From assembly GCA_937860055.1 (NCBI GenBank), contig CALMBO010000029.1, forward strand, positions 124,001 through 188,000: DNA of 64,000 nt. Direction: 5' to 3'. The DNA is from an uncultured Verrucomicrobiota bacterium (lineage in GTDB: Bacteria; Verrucomicrobiota; Kiritimatiellia; CAIQIC01; Lenti-01). Below, piece after piece: positions 33,694 through 43,260 of the stretch; within the stretch, counting starts at the first letter, position 1; each line of letters begins with the position of its first letter. A model generated the notes under the pieces. The model saw only the letters and a program-made list of their open reading frames with translations, was not told the DNA's origin and searched no databases. Position numbers and translations under genes: made by a program.

Positions 33694-36306
33694 ATGAATC
33701 GTTGGCTCCATCTTGTTGGCGCATGCGCCGCCTTGCTTTTCACCCAGGAGTTCGCCATGGCCCAGGATCCCGTGAATGTCTTGAAAGCCTCCAATGAAGG
33801 CATCCGGCGCCTCGTGCTGGACAACGGAATGACCGTCCTGCTTAAGGAGGACCGCAGCGCGCCGATGGCGGCCATCCAGTTCTGGGTCGGCGCGGGCTCC
33901 ATCCACGAAGGGGAACAGCTCGGCGGCGGCCTCTCGCACTATCTCGAGCACATGGTCTTCAAGGGCACCGGGCTGCGCGGACCCGGCCGGATTTCCAAGG
34001 AAATCGCCGACGCGGGCGGCGATATCAACGCCTATACCTCCAACGACCGCACCGTCTTCCACGCCTCCCTCCCCGCCGACCGCTGGCTTGTCGGCCTCGA
34101 CGTGCTGGCCGATGCCGTCTTCCATCCCTCCTTCCCCGAGGACGAATGGGTCCGCGAACGCGACGTCATCCTGCGCGAATACGACATGGGCGAAGACGAC
34201 CCTGGCCGCGTCATGGGCCGGCTCACGTGGGAAACCGCGTTCCGCGTCCATCCCTACCGCGTCCCCGTCATCGGATGGCGCGACATCCTCGTCATCATGG
34301 ACCGCGACGATCTCGTCGCCTACCACCGCCGCCACTATTCCCCCGATAACATGATCCTCTCCGTCGCCGGCGACATTCCCCTGGACACGATGGAATCCGC
34401 GATCCGCGAACGGCTGGAGAAGATCCCGCGCACGCCGCGCAGACCGGCCGTCATCCCCCCCGAGCCTCCGCAGCTCGCCGAACGCAACGGCCGCAAGACC
34501 GGCCCCTACGAGGTCACCCGCATCGCATGGGTCTTTCACTCCACGGATCTGGCCGACCCCGACACCCCGGCGCTGGATGTGCTGGCCTCCGCCGTCGGAT
34601 CCGGCCGCTCCTCCCTCCTCGTCAAGCGCCTGCGCGAAGAGCGCCGCATCGTCCTTGAAGTGGATGCCTGGAGCTATACCCCCAAGGATCCCGGACTGTT
34701 CGGCATCGGCGCCGAATGCGAGCCGGAAAAGGAGGCGGAAGTGATCGCCGCGCTCCGTGGGGAAGTCCTTCGCTGGCAGACCGAGCCGTTCGATTCCGCC
34801 CGGATCGAGCAAGCCCGCCGCGAAGTCCTCGTCGGCGCCATCCAGGAGCTCTCCGCCATGGACGGACAGGCCGGCGCCATGGCCTCCGGCGAATTCTACG
34901 CCGGCGATCCGCGCCACACCGAGGCCTATCTGGAACAGGTGCGGAAGGTCTCCCCCGACGACCTCCTCCGCGTCGCCCGGAAATACCTGCGCCCCGAAAA
35001 CGGCTCGTGGGCCGTCCTCGCGCCTGAAAGCGAAGGCCAGCCCGTTCCGGGACAGGACAAGGCGTCCGACCTGCAGGTCCAGGCCCATACCTTTTCCAAC
35101 GGGTTGCGCCTCATCGTGCGCGAGGACTCGCGCCTCCCCATGGCCTATGTCGCCGCGGTCCTCGGCGGCGGCCTTCTCGCCGAAAAGGAAGGCCAGGCAG
35201 GCATTTCCCAGCTCGCCTCGGATCTGCTGACCCGCGGAACCTCCCGCCACTCCGCCGCCGCGTTGGCGGAAATCCTCGAGGCCCGCGCCATTTCGCTCTC
35301 CAGTTTCTCCGGCCGCAACAGCTATGGCCTTTCCGCCGCCGGCCTCTCCGAGGATCTCGCGCTCATGCTCGATACCGTCGCGGAATGCCTCCTGGATTCG
35401 CAGTTCCCCGATGCCGAGCTCGAGAAGCAGCGTGCCATCCAGCTCGCGGCCATCCGCCGCGCCATGGAACAGCCTTCCGCCCATGCCCAGCAGATGGTGC
35501 GCGAGGCCTTCTTCCCCGGTCATCCCTACCGCTTCTCCACGCTGGGCGATTCCAATACGGTCGCCACCCTCGCGCGCAGCGACCTCCAGAGCCACCACCG
35601 GAAGCTGCTCGGCGCCTCCAATCTCGTCCTGGCGGTCTTTGGCGATGTGGAGGCCACCCAGGTCATTGCCCAGGTGGAAAAGGCCTTCGCGTCATTGCCG
35701 GCGATGGCCAAACCCCAGTGGCCCGCCCTCCCCCCCTCTCCTCCGCAACCCGTCCGCACCGAAAAGCGCCTGCCCTTCAAGCAAACCGTCCTCGTCCGCG
35801 CCTGGCCGGGCATCGCCGCGGGCGATCCGCGCGAAGACGCCGTCTCCGTTCTCATGGATACGCTGAACGGCCTCTCGTCGGACCTCTTCATCGAAGTGCG
35901 CGACAAGCGCGGACTGGCCTACTACACGGGCGCCCTGCATTTCAGCGGTCCCGTTGGCGGCCTCTTCCAGATCTATGCCGGCACCACCGAGGAAGGCCGC
36001 GCCGAAGTCGAAGCCCAAATCCAGGCCCAGGCCGACCGCCTCCGCCAGGCCGGCCCCCGCGACGATGAGTTTTCGCGCGCCATCGAGCAGCTCCTGGCTG
36101 AAACCGCCCGCGCCCGCCAGAACAACGGCGGCCTCGCCCAGCAATGCGCCATCGACGAGCTTCTCGGCCTCGGCTACCGCCATTCCCTCGAAACCGCCGA
36201 ACGCCTGAAGCAGTTGTCCCCCGAAGCCATCCGCGCCGCCGCCGGATCCATCTTCACGGCTCCCGGCGACGCCCTCGCCGTCGTCCTCCCCGACGAAGAA
36301 CCGTGA
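33694..36306 (+). CDS. M16 family zinc peptidase, two-domain (pitrilysin type), exported
   Basis: An 870-residue protein with an N-terminal signal sequence (LHLVGACAALLFTQEFAMAQ). Two M16 halves of about 420 residues each follow. The first carries the inverted zinc motif HYLEH (82-86) with the third ligand Glu162 in ERDVILREYD; the second half (from about 452, DLQVQAHTFSNGLRLIVREDS) lacks HxxEH and is the usual inactive partner. The R/Y substrate-binding pair of this family appears near the C-terminus (DKRGLAYYTG). It probably degrades peptides in the periplasm. Its stop overlaps the next start (GTGA). Confidence 0.9.
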   Translation: MNRWLHLVGACAALLFTQEFAMAQDPVNVLKASNEGIRRLVLDNGMTVLLKEDRSAPMAAIQFWVGAGSIHEGEQLGGGLSHYLEHMVFKGTGLRGPGRISKEIADAGGDINAYTSNDRTVFHASLPADRWLVGLDVLADAVFHPSFPEDEWVRERDVILREYDMGEDDPGRVMGRLTWETAFRVHPYRVPVIGWRDILVIMDRDDLVAYHRRHYSPDNMILSVAGDIPLDTMESAIRERLEKIPRTPRRPAVIPPEPPQLAERNGRKTGPYEVTRIAWVFHSTDLADPDTPALDVLASAVGSGRSSLLVKRLREERRIVLEVDAWSYTPKDPGLFGIGAECEPEKEAEVIAALRGEVLRWQTEPFDSARIEQARREVLVGAIQELSAMDGQAGAMASGEFYAGDPRHTEAYLEQVRKVSPDDLLRVARKYLRPENGSWAVLAPESEGQPVPGQDKASDLQVQAHTFSNGLRLIVREDSRLPMAYVAAVLGGGLLAEKEGQAGISQLASDLLTRGTSRHSAAALAEILEARAISLSSFSGRNSYGLSAAGLSEDLALMLDTVAECLLDSQFPDAELEKQRAIQLAAIRRAMEQPSAHAQQMVREAFFPGHPYRFSTLGDSNTVATLARSDLQSHHRKLLGASNLVLAVFGDVEATQVIAQVEKAFASLPAMAKPQWPALPPSPPQPVRTEKRLPFKQTVLVRAWPGIAAGDPREDAVSVLMDTLNGLSSDLFIEVRDKRGLAYYTGALHFSGPVGGLFQIYAGTTEEGRAEVEAQIQAQADRLRQAGPRDDEFSRAIEQLLAETARARQNNGGLAQQCAIDELLGLGYRHSLETAERLKQLSPEAIRAAAGSIFTAPGDALAVVLPDEEP

Positions 36307-37046
36307 GCCGGAATCTCTTCAGGCGAAAACGGACCTGGACCCTCCTCGCCGCCGTTCCGGCGGTGTTGCTCGTCGTTTTCTTCTGGCCCCGGATTTCCTC
36401 GTTCTTCGGCCGGCTTCATTGGGAGGACATCCAGAACACCGTCCAGGCCTCTGGCCCCTGGGCGCCCTTGCTGTGCATTCTCCTCAACGCCCTGTTCACG
36501 GTCTTGATCCTCCCCACCACCTTGGTCTGCATCCTCGTCGCCCTCCTTTTCGGCATCCGGTGGGGCCTTCCCATCTGCCTCGCCGGCCTCTCCCTCGGCA
36601 TGGCTTCCTCCTTCCTCATCGCCCGCTATCTCGCCCGCGACGGGATCGAGCGGCGCATCGGCCATACCAAGCTCTATCGCCGCCTCGAGGAAAACATGCG
36701 GCGCGACGGCTGGAAGCTGGTCTTCTTCACCCGCCTCCTTCCCATCAACCCCTACAGCTTCCTCAACTACGCCTATGGGCTCACGAGCCTGCCCTTTGGG
36801 CAATATATCCTCGCCTCCACCCTCGGCGTCATTCCCAATGTCCTCGCCCTCCTCTGGACCGCCAAGGCCGCCGGCGAACTGGCCCGCGGCCAGATGGATT
36901 GGCATGTCCTCGCCATCCTCTTTGCCGGCGCCGGCCTCTTCGCCCTCCTCGCATGGCTCCCCAAACTCCTCCGGCGGAAAGCCCGCCTCGTCGAGCTACC
37001 CGCCTCCGACGAGGAGGACGACGAAAATCTTGAAGCGGACGACTGA
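36303..37046 (+). CDS. TVP38/TMEM64 (VTT domain) membrane protein
   Basis: A 247-residue inner-membrane protein with about six hydrophobic segments, starting at a GTG that overlaps the M16 stop. The VTT/SNARE-associated core is seen: FTVLILPTTLVCILVALLFG, SSFLIARYLARDGIERRIG, LVFFTRLLPINPYSFLNYAYGLTSLPFGQYILASTLGVIP. Relatives (DedA superfamily) are implicated in lipid scrambling or undecaprenyl-phosphate transport. The C-terminal tail is strongly acidic (ASDEEDDENLEADD). Function here not proven. Confidence 0.87.
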   Translation: MSRNLFRRKRTWTLLAAVPAVLLVVFFWPRISSFFGRLHWEDIQNTVQASGPWAPLLCILLNALFTVLILPTTLVCILVALLFGIRWGLPICLAGLSLGMASSFLIARYLARDGIERRIGHTKLYRRLEENMRRDGWKLVFFTRLLPINPYSFLNYAYGLTSLPFGQYILASTLGVIPNVLALLWTAKAAGELARGQMDWHVLAILFAGAGLFALLAWLPKLLRRKARLVELPASDEEDDENLEADD

Positions 37047-37124
37047 CCTCCCTCCGATCGGGAAGGCGCCTCATGGATGTTCTCCCCGGAGGGAAATCGC
37101 CAAGGGTTCCGCTCCATTTCAGAA

Positions 37125-37152
37125 TTGCCCCCCTCCCCTCCCCGCTGATACT
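37125..37152 (+). promoter_or_regulatory. Candidate promoter of trxB-msbA-trpR-like operon
   Basis: TTGCCC (37125-37130), 16 bp C-rich spacer, GATACT (37147-37152); nine bases to the ATG at 37162. No ribosome-binding site is visible, so the message would be nearly leaderless. Confidence 0.45.
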
Positions 37153-37161
37153 CTGCGCCCG

Positions 37162-38088
37162 ATGAAAACCTTGGTCATTCTGGGCTCCGGTCCGGCCGGC
37201 CTGACCGCCGCCATCTATGCGGGACGGGCGGGCCTTGAACCCCTCGTCCTCGATGGTCCAACCCCCGGCGGTCCCCTCATCACCGCTCCCCTCATCGAAA
37301 ACATCCCCGGCTTCCCCGATGGCATCGCCGGCTTCGATTTCATCGATCTCCTGCGGCGGCAGGCGGAGAAATTCGGAGCCAAATTCCAGGGAGCCAACAT
37401 CGATAAACTGGTCCCCCTCCCCGGCGGCGGCGCCGATCTCCAGCTCGGCGATGGCTCCACCTTGCGCGCCGATGTCGTCATCATCGCCACCGGCGCCAGC
37501 CACCGCCATCTGGGCATCCCCGGCGAAAAGGAGCTCGCCGGCCACGGCATCTCCTACTGCGCCACCTGCGACGGCGCCTTCCACCGCGGACAGCATATCG
37601 CCGTCGTCGGCGGCGGCGACACCGCCATGGAGGAAGCCCTCTTCCTGACCCGCTTCGCCTCCAAGGTCACCCTCATCCACCGCCGCGACGCCTTCCGCGC
37701 CTCCAGGATCATGGCCCGGCGCGTGCTGGAAAACCCCAAGATCGAAGTGCGCTGGAATTCCGTCGTCGCGGGCCTGGTCGACCCCGCGCAGGGCAAGTTG
37801 ACGGCCCTGCGCCTCCGCGACACCCAGACGAACGCGGAAAGCACCCTCGAAGTCGGCGCCCTCTTCGTCGCCATCGGCCTCGTCCCCGCCACCCAGCCGT
37901 TCGCCGGCGTGCTGGAAACCGATGAAAACGGCTACCTGCTCTCCAGCGGCGTCCGGACCCGGCTCCCCGGCGTCTTCGTCGCCGGCGACGTCGCCGATTC
38001 CCGCTACCGCCAGGCCGTCTCCGCCGCCGGCACCGGCTGCCGCGCCGCCATCGAAGCCATGCACTATCTGGAATCCCTCGGCGCATGA
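37162..38088 (+). CDS. trxB: Thioredoxin reductase-like flavoprotein
   Basis: A 308-residue low-molecular-weight thioredoxin reductase, the usual length. FAD site GSGPAGLTAAIYAGRAGL (8-25); redox CATC in SYCATCDGAF (about 133-136); NADPH site GGGDTAMEEALFL with HRRDAFRAS, the pattern that favours NADPH; and the second FAD motif GVFVAGDVADSRYRQAVSAAGTGCRAA. The loop PGGPLITAPLIENIPGFPDGI corresponds to GGQL..TEVENYPG of TrxB. It should reduce thioredoxin with NADPH. No thioredoxin gene is adjacent. Its stop overlaps the msbA-like start (ATGA). Confidence 0.92.
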   Translation: MKTLVILGSGPAGLTAAIYAGRAGLEPLVLDGPTPGGPLITAPLIENIPGFPDGIAGFDFIDLLRRQAEKFGAKFQGANIDKLVPLPGGGADLQLGDGSTLRADVVIIATGASHRHLGIPGEKELAGHGISYCATCDGAFHRGQHIAVVGGGDTAMEEALFLTRFASKVTLIHRRDAFRASRIMARRVLENPKIEVRWNSVVAGLVDPAQGKLTALRLRDTQTNAESTLEVGALFVAIGLVPATQPFAGVLETDENGYLLSSGVRTRLPGVFVAGDVADSRYRQAVSAAGTGCRAAIEAMHYLESLGA

Positions 38089-39929
38089 GTTCCCCGGCAC
38101 GCAAGCTGACCGAGCGGGAAAAGCAGATCTATCTGCGCCTCCTGGCCCGCACCCGGCCTTTTTCCGGCCGCCTCGCGCTGGCCGTCGTCTTCGGCATGCT
38201 TTTCGGCGGCTCGGTCTTCGGCCTGCTGTTCTCCGCCAAGGGCGGCATGTCGCAGGTGTTCGGCGGCGCCGCCACGCGCCTGCAGGAATCGGCCGACGCC
38301 TGGCTCAACCAGTGGTATGCCGGCGGCATGAACCACGACCTCCTGCTGACCATCGTCATCCTCGCCGTCATCCTGCTCTTCATCGCGCTCCGCGGCGTCA
38401 CCTTCTTCTTCAGCAAATACCTCATCGAGTGGGTCGCCCAGCGCGTCGTGATGGGCCTGCGCAACGATGTGTTCGCCAAGATCCTCCATCTCCCCATGCT
38501 CTATTTCACGGGCACGCGCACCGGCGAGCTCATGTCCCGCACGCTCAACGACACCCAGCTCATCGAACGCGGCATCACCGAGGTTATCTGCGACCTCGTC
38601 CAGCAGCCCTTCGTCCTGCTCGGCGCCGCCGCCTATCTCTTCTTCATCGATCTGCGCCTCGCCGCCATCAGCCTCGCCATCTTCCCCCTCTGCATCCTGC
38701 CCATCGCCATCTTCGGCAAGCGCGTCCGCCGCCATTCCAAGGCCGGGCAGGAGCGCATCGCCGACCTCTCCAGCATCCAGCAGGAGGCCATCGGCGGCGC
38801 CGCCATCGTCAAGGCCTTCGGCACCGAGGACCGCGAACAGGCCCGGTTCGAGAAGCACAGCCTCGATTTCTTCCGCCGCCAGGTCAAGATCACCGCCTCC
38901 AAGGCCGCCGTCAATCCGCTCATGGAGTTCTTCTCCGTGCTCGCCGCCTGCGCCATCCTGCTCTATTCCCGGCACGCCGGCCTGGAACTCTCCGACATCA
39001 TCCTCTTCCTCGGCGCCATGGTCCTCATGTACGACCCCGTCAAGAAGCTCTCCCGCGTCCATCTCGTCATCCAGCAGAGCAGCGCCGCCGCCGAGCGCAT
39101 TTTCGCCATCCTCGACACCGTCGACAACGTCGCCGACCTTCCCGGCGCGGAACCCCTCCAGGGCCCCATCCGCGAAATCCGCTTCGAGGACATCTCCTTC
39201 AGCTACGGCCCCGGCAAGCCCCGCGTCCTCGATGGAATCAACCTCGCCGCCCGCTCCGGCGAACTCATCGCCCTCGTCGGAGGCTCCGGCTCCGGCAAGA
39301 CCACCCTCGTCAACCTCCTGCCCCGGTTCTTCGACCCCGTCTCGGGCCATGTCCGCATCGATGGCCGCGACCTGCGCGAATTCACCCTCGCCTCCCTCCG
39401 CCGCCACATCGGACTCGTCAGCCAGGAGACCATCCTGTTCAACGACACCGTCTTCAACAACATCGCCTATGGCGAGCCCGGCGCCACCCGCGAACAGGTC
39501 GAGGCCGCCGCCCGGAAAGCCCACGCCCACGAGTTCATCCTGGCCATGCCGAAGGGCTACGACACCGTCATCGCCGAACGCGGCCTCCTCCTTTCCGGCG
39601 GCCAGCGCCAGCGCCTCGCCATCGCCCGCGCCCTCCTCCGCAATCCCCCCATCCTCATCCTCGATGAAGCCACCAGCGCTCTCGACACCGAATCCGAACG
39701 CGCCGTCCAGGACGCCCTCAACGAGGCCATGCAGGGCCGCACCGTCTTCGCCATCGCCCACCGCCTCTCGACCATCCAGCGCGCCGACCAGATCCTCGTC
39801 CTCGACCAGGGCCGCATCTCCGAGCGCGGGCGCCACGACGAACTCCTCGCCCGCGGCGGCATCTACCGGCGCCTCTACCACATGCAGTTCGAAAACCAAA
39901 ACCCCGCCTCCACCAGCGCCACAAGATGA
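38085..39929 (+). CDS. msbA: MsbA-like lipid ABC exporter (fused permease-ATPase)
   Basis: A 614-residue half-transporter. Six membrane helices fill residues about 25 to 330 (for example FFFSKYLIEWVAQRVVMGLRNDVFAKILHLPMLYF). The nucleotide-binding domain has Walker A GGSGSGKTT (about 401-409), Q loop LVSQETILFNDTV, signature LLSGGQRQRLAIARALL, Walker B ILILDEATSALD and the switch His in FAIAHRLSTI. MsbA flips lipid A-core across the inner membrane; the match and the LPS genes elsewhere in the window support this, but related multidrug exporters look alike. It is coupled by ATGA overlaps to the genes on both sides. Confidence 0.88.
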   Translation: MSSPARKLTEREKQIYLRLLARTRPFSGRLALAVVFGMLFGGSVFGLLFSAKGGMSQVFGGAATRLQESADAWLNQWYAGGMNHDLLLTIVILAVILLFIALRGVTFFFSKYLIEWVAQRVVMGLRNDVFAKILHLPMLYFTGTRTGELMSRTLNDTQLIERGITEVICDLVQQPFVLLGAAAYLFFIDLRLAAISLAIFPLCILPIAIFGKRVRRHSKAGQERIADLSSIQQEAIGGAAIVKAFGTEDREQARFEKHSLDFFRRQVKITASKAAVNPLMEFFSVLAACAILLYSRHAGLELSDIILFLGAMVLMYDPVKKLSRVHLVIQQSSAAAERIFAILDTVDNVADLPGAEPLQGPIREIRFEDISFSYGPGKPRVLDGINLAARSGELIALVGGSGSGKTTLVNLLPRFFDPVSGHVRIDGRDLREFTLASLRRHIGLVSQETILFNDTVFNNIAYGEPGATREQVEAAARKAHAHEFILAMPKGYDTVIAERGLLLSGGQRQRLAIARALLRNPPILILDEATSALDTESERAVQDALNEAMQGRTVFAIAHRLSTIQRADQILVLDQGRISERGRHDELLARGGIYRRLYHMQFENQNPASTSATR

Positions 39930-40219
39930 AATCGGACGAACTCCAGCTCCTCCAGGCCCTTTGCACCATCGAGGATCCCGCCGAGATGCGGCGCGTCCTC
40001 GCCGACCTCCTCACCCGCTCCGAATACTCCGCCCTCCTGAAGCGATGGACCATCCTGCGCCTCCTGCGCGAAGGCGTCCCCCAGCGCGAAATCGCCCGCC
40101 GCATCGGCGGCAGCCTCTGCAACGTCACCCGCGGCGCGCGCCTCATGCACAACCGGAATTGCGCCTCCGCCATCCTCATGGACCGCCTCGACAAGGCGTT
40201 CGGGATGAACAACGGCTGA
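39926..40219 (+). CDS. TrpR-like (YerC/YecD family) DNA-binding protein
   Basis: A 97-residue helical protein of the Trp-repressor superfamily. The helix-turn-helix reads REGVPQREIARRIGGSLCNVTRGARLM (about 49-75), preceded by LADLLTRSEYSALLKRWTILRLL, which is typical of both TrpR and YerC proteins. Tryptophan-binding residues cannot be assigned with confidence. It overlaps msbA's stop (ATGA) and is translationally coupled to a lipid exporter rather than to trp genes, so the ligand is open. Confidence 0.85.
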   Translation: MKSDELQLLQALCTIEDPAEMRRVLADLLTRSEYSALLKRWTILRLLREGVPQREIARRIGGSLCNVTRGARLMHNRNCASAILMDRLDKAFGMNNG

Positions 40220-40234
40220 CCGGCTGGATTTCCG

Positions 40235-40263
40235 TTGCCTCCCCCGGCGCCCCGCCCTACACT
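40235..40263 (+). promoter_or_regulatory. Candidate leaderless promoter of the NfeD gene
   Basis: TTGCCT (40235-40240), 17 bp, TACACT (40258-40263). The ATG follows after six bases (40270), where transcription would be expected to begin. Confidence 0.5.
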
Positions 40264-40269
40264 CGGGGC

Positions 40270-41667
40270 ATGAAAGCATTCCTCCTGCTGCTGGCGTCGC
40301 TGGTGTTCTCCGTCCCGCCTCTGCGCGCGGATCCGCCCGCCCTCGCGCCCAGCGCCCCCGTCTATGTCATCCCCATCCGCGGCCAGATCGAAGGGGCCCT
40401 CCTCTATGTCATCCGCCGCGGCATCGCCGAAGCCGAACAGCAGAACGCCTCCGCCATCGTGCTCGTCATGGATACCCCCGGCGGCACCCTCGATGCCGCC
40501 AGCGACATCGTCCGCTCCATCCAGGCCGCCAAGCCTCCCGTCTACACCTTCGTCGAAAAGGACGCCTTCTCCGCCGGCGCCATCATCGCGCTCGCCTCCC
40601 GGGGCATCTACATGGCCCCCGGCTCCGTCATCGGCGACGCCCTCCCCATCATGATGTCACCCATCGGGGGCGTCCAGGAAATGCCCGAATCCATCGAGGA
40701 GAAGGCCGTTTCCGCCGTCGCCGCCCTCGTTCGCTCCGCCGCGCAGAACGCCGGCCACGACCCCGAGCTCGCCGAAAAGATGGTCCGCCGCGAACTCGAA
40801 TACAAGATCGGCGACGAAGTCATCAGCCCGCCGGGCCGCCTCCTCACCCTCACTGCCGAAGAAGCTGCCCGCCCCGGCAAGGAAGGAAAGCCCCTACTCT
40901 CCGCGGGAACCGCCGCCGACATCCCCGCGGTGCTGGAACAACTGTCGCTCGCCGGCCACCCCGTCGTTGAAATGCAGATCACCTCCACGGAAAAGCTCGC
41001 GCGCATGATCGCCGCCGCCGCGCCGATTCTCATGATCATCGGCTTCCTCGGCATCTACATCGAAATCAAGACGCCCGGCTTCGGCCTGCCCGGCATCCTC
41101 GGCGCGGCCTGCCTCGCCCTCTTCTTCTGGGGCCACCACATCGCCGGCCTCGCCGGCATGGAGGACCTCATCCTCTTCGTGGCGGGCATCCTGCTGCTCC
41201 TCGTGGAGATCTTCCTCCTCCCCGGCTTCGGTTTCGCCGGCATCTTCGGCCTCGCCCTCATCCTGGTCTCGCTCGTCGGCGCGATGGTCCGCATCATCCC
41301 CGGAAGCGGTTCATGGCTGCCCGTCTGGGCCGATCTCCAGGTGCCCATCTTCAAAACCGGCATCGCCCTCGTCGGCACCGGCGCGGGCGCCTTGCTCCTG
41401 GGCCGTTTCCTTCCCCGCAGCCGCCTGTTCGGCCGCCTGACCCTCTCCACCGCCACCGCCGCGTCCGAAGGCTATACCGCCGCCCCCGACACCTCGCCGT
41501 TGATCGGGAAGACCGGCGTCACCGTCAACCAATTGCACCCCGCCGGCACCATCCGCATCGGAGAGGATCGATTCGATGTCGTCACCTCCGGCGAATTCAT
41601 CGATGCCGGAGTCCCCGTCCAGATCATCGAAGCCCACGGCAGCCGCATTGTCGTGCAAAAAACCTGA
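40270..41667 (+). CDS. NfeD-family membrane serine protease (ClpP-class)
   Basis: A 465-residue long-form NfeD protein. Signal peptide about 1-20. ClpP/crotonase-like protease domain about 30-240 with MDTPGGTLDAASDIVRSI (67-84) and the nucleophile Ser101 in KDAFSAGAIIALAS; the general base Lys expected near residue 140 could be in EEKAVS. Four to five membrane helices follow (about 250-385), including ILMIIGFLGIYIEIKTPGFGLPGILG, and a C-terminal OB-fold domain (GKTGVTVNQLHPAGTIRIGEDRFDVVTSGEFIDAGVPVQIIEA). Long-form NfeD proteins partner with SPFH/stomatin proteins; no stomatin gene is adjacent here. Confidence 0.93.
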   Translation: MKAFLLLLASLVFSVPPLRADPPALAPSAPVYVIPIRGQIEGALLYVIRRGIAEAEQQNASAIVLVMDTPGGTLDAASDIVRSIQAAKPPVYTFVEKDAFSAGAIIALASRGIYMAPGSVIGDALPIMMSPIGGVQEMPESIEEKAVSAVAALVRSAAQNAGHDPELAEKMVRRELEYKIGDEVISPPGRLLTLTAEEAARPGKEGKPLLSAGTAADIPAVLEQLSLAGHPVVEMQITSTEKLARMIAAAAPILMIIGFLGIYIEIKTPGFGLPGILGAACLALFFWGHHIAGLAGMEDLILFVAGILLLLVEIFLLPGFGFAGIFGLALILVSLVGAMVRIIPGSGSWLPVWADLQVPIFKTGIALVGTGAGALLLGRFLPRSRLFGRLTLSTATAASEGYTAAPDTSPLIGKTGVTVNQLHPAGTIRIGEDRFDVVTSGEFIDAGVPVQIIEAHGSRIVVQKT

Positions 41668-41712
41668 ACGCCACCGACACGGGCCTTCGGCCGCGGAAAT
41701 CCCGGAAATGCC

Positions 41713-43158
41713 CTAGCCGACCGCGGCGATCGCCGCATCGAGACAGCGGCGGATCATCGCCTCGGGCGGAGGCGGAACCAGGCCCGAGGACATCAGCATG
41801 TCCAGCGCCTGGTGCGCGGCGGCGATGTCTTTCCGTGCCTTCTCCTGCACCCGCTCGGGTGCCAGCGCGCGGCGCGCCACGCCGTCCGCCGCGGCCTGCC
41901 GCGCCACCGCGGCCGCCGTCTCGGAAAACACCGCTTCGTCCGTCATCAAGGGCATGATGTGATCGGGCGCGAGCCCCTGCCGCTCCGCGAACGCGGCGAT
42001 GGTCTTCGCCGCCGCGATAGCCATGGCATCGGTGATCTTCCTCGCGCGAACCAGCAGCGCGCCCTTCAGGATTCCAGGGAACCCCAGCGAGTTGTTGACC
42101 TGGTTCGGAAAATCGCCGCGGCCCGTCGCGACCACCAGCGCCCCTGCGGCTTTCGCCGCGTGGGGATAGATTTCGGGCACCGGGTTCGCGCAGGCAAACA
42201 CGATGGCGTTCTTCGCCATGCCCTGCACCCATTCGGGACGGATCACGTCCGGCCCCGGCTTCGACAGCGATATCAGCGCGTCTGCGCCCTTCAACGCCTC
42301 CGCGACGTTTTCCACGCGGCCGGGATTGGTCTCCTGGCAGATCTCCCACTTGCGGTAGAACCGCTTGTCCGCCTCGATGTCGGCGCGGCCCGCGTGGAGG
42401 CCGCCATGCGAGTCGAACATCGCCACCCGCGACGGATCGGCCCCCGCCTGCAGGATCAGCCGCGCAATGGTCGTGTTGGAAGCCCCGGCGCCGTTGAACA
42501 CGATGCGGCAATCCTTCAGCTCCTTGCCCGCCACCTTCAGCGCGTTGAGCAGCCCGGCCAGCGTGACACATCCCGTGCCCTGGGCATCGTCGTGCCAGAC
42601 CGGGATGTCGCAGCCTTCCCGCAGCTCGTCGAGCACGCGGAAACAGTTGGGCTGGCTGATGTCCTCCAGGTTCACCGCCCCGAACGACGGGGCCAGGCGG
42701 CGGACGAAATCGATGAGCACTTCCGGATCGTGCTGGCCGGCGGCATTGCGGCTGTCCATGCAGATCGGCACCGCATCCACCCCGCCGAGCACCTTCATCA
42801 GGAACGCCTTGCCCTCCATGACGCCCAGTCCGCCCGGCGGCGTCACGTCGCCATCGCCCAGCACGCGCGTCGAATCGCTGACCACCGCCACCACGTTCCC
42901 TCGCCACGACAGTTCGAACGATTCGTCGTTGTCGTCCCGGATGCCCGTGGAAACGGCGGAAACCCCCGGCGTGTACCAGGCGTTGAACCACTGGAAGCCC
43001 GGCAGGGACGCCCGCGGCAGCACCTGGATCTTGCCGCCGTAAAACCGATGCGCCTCGAGCGCCAGCGCCTTGAAGAACACCGTCTTGGCCTGCGCCACCT
43101 TTCCACCATCCCATTGAGGAGGGAAGTGCCTCCCCAAGTCGTCCAAGCGAATATCCAT
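41713..43158 (-). CDS. NAD(P)-dependent malic enzyme (oxaloacetate-decarboxylating)
   Basis: A 481-residue short-form malic enzyme, converting malate to pyruvate and CO2. Seen: FNAWYTPGVSAVS (Tyr of the catalytic pair), GLGVMEGKAFLMK (the Lys loop), the metal ligands in NLEDISQPNCF and IPVWHDDAQGTG, and the nucleotide site VFNGAGASNTTIARLI. The start at 43156-43158 is preferred: GGAAGG lies just upstream, and a stem-loop at 43204-43235 would otherwise fall inside the coding region. NAD versus NADP preference cannot be told. It may feed pyruvate to the PFOR encoded 30 kb away. Confidence 0.93.
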   Translation of the reverse strand: MDIRLDDLGRHFPPQWDGGKVAQAKTVFFKALALEAHRFYGGKIQVLPRASLPGFQWFNAWYTPGVSAVSTGIRDDNDESFELSWRGNVVAVVSDSTRVLGDGDVTPPGGLGVMEGKAFLMKVLGGVDAVPICMDSRNAAGQHDPEVLIDFVRRLAPSFGAVNLEDISQPNCFRVLDELREGCDIPVWHDDAQGTGCVTLAGLLNALKVAGKELKDCRIVFNGAGASNTTIARLILQAGADPSRVAMFDSHGGLHAGRADIEADKRFYRKWEICQETNPGRVENVAEALKGADALISLSKPGPDVIRPEWVQGMAKNAIVFACANPVPEIYPHAAKAAGALVVATGRGDFPNQVNNSLGFPGILKGALLVRARKITDAMAIAAAKTIAAFAERQGLAPDHIMPLMTDEAVFSETAAAVARQAAADGVARRALAPERVQEKARKDIAAAHQALDMLMSSGLVPPPPEAMIRRCLDAAIAAVG

Positions 43159-43203
43159 GTGCCCCTTCCTTCCGAAAACCGGGGTCTCCCCCCCGGATTG
43201 TGA

Positions 43204-43235
43204 AAGAACCGGTTTTGTTGCCAAAACCGGTTCTT
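43204..43235 (-). terminator. Long stem-loop between outer-membrane-like gene and malic enzyme
   Basis: AAGAACCGGTTTTG pairs perfectly with its inverse (14 bp, loop TTGC). Transcripts coming leftward from the gene ending at 43261 would meet it 26 bp after the stop. Only a weak T run (TTCTTTC) follows, so it could equally stabilise an mRNA 3' end. Confidence 0.6.
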
Positions 43236-43260
43236 GCGCAGGACCTCTCGGTCTGCGGGA

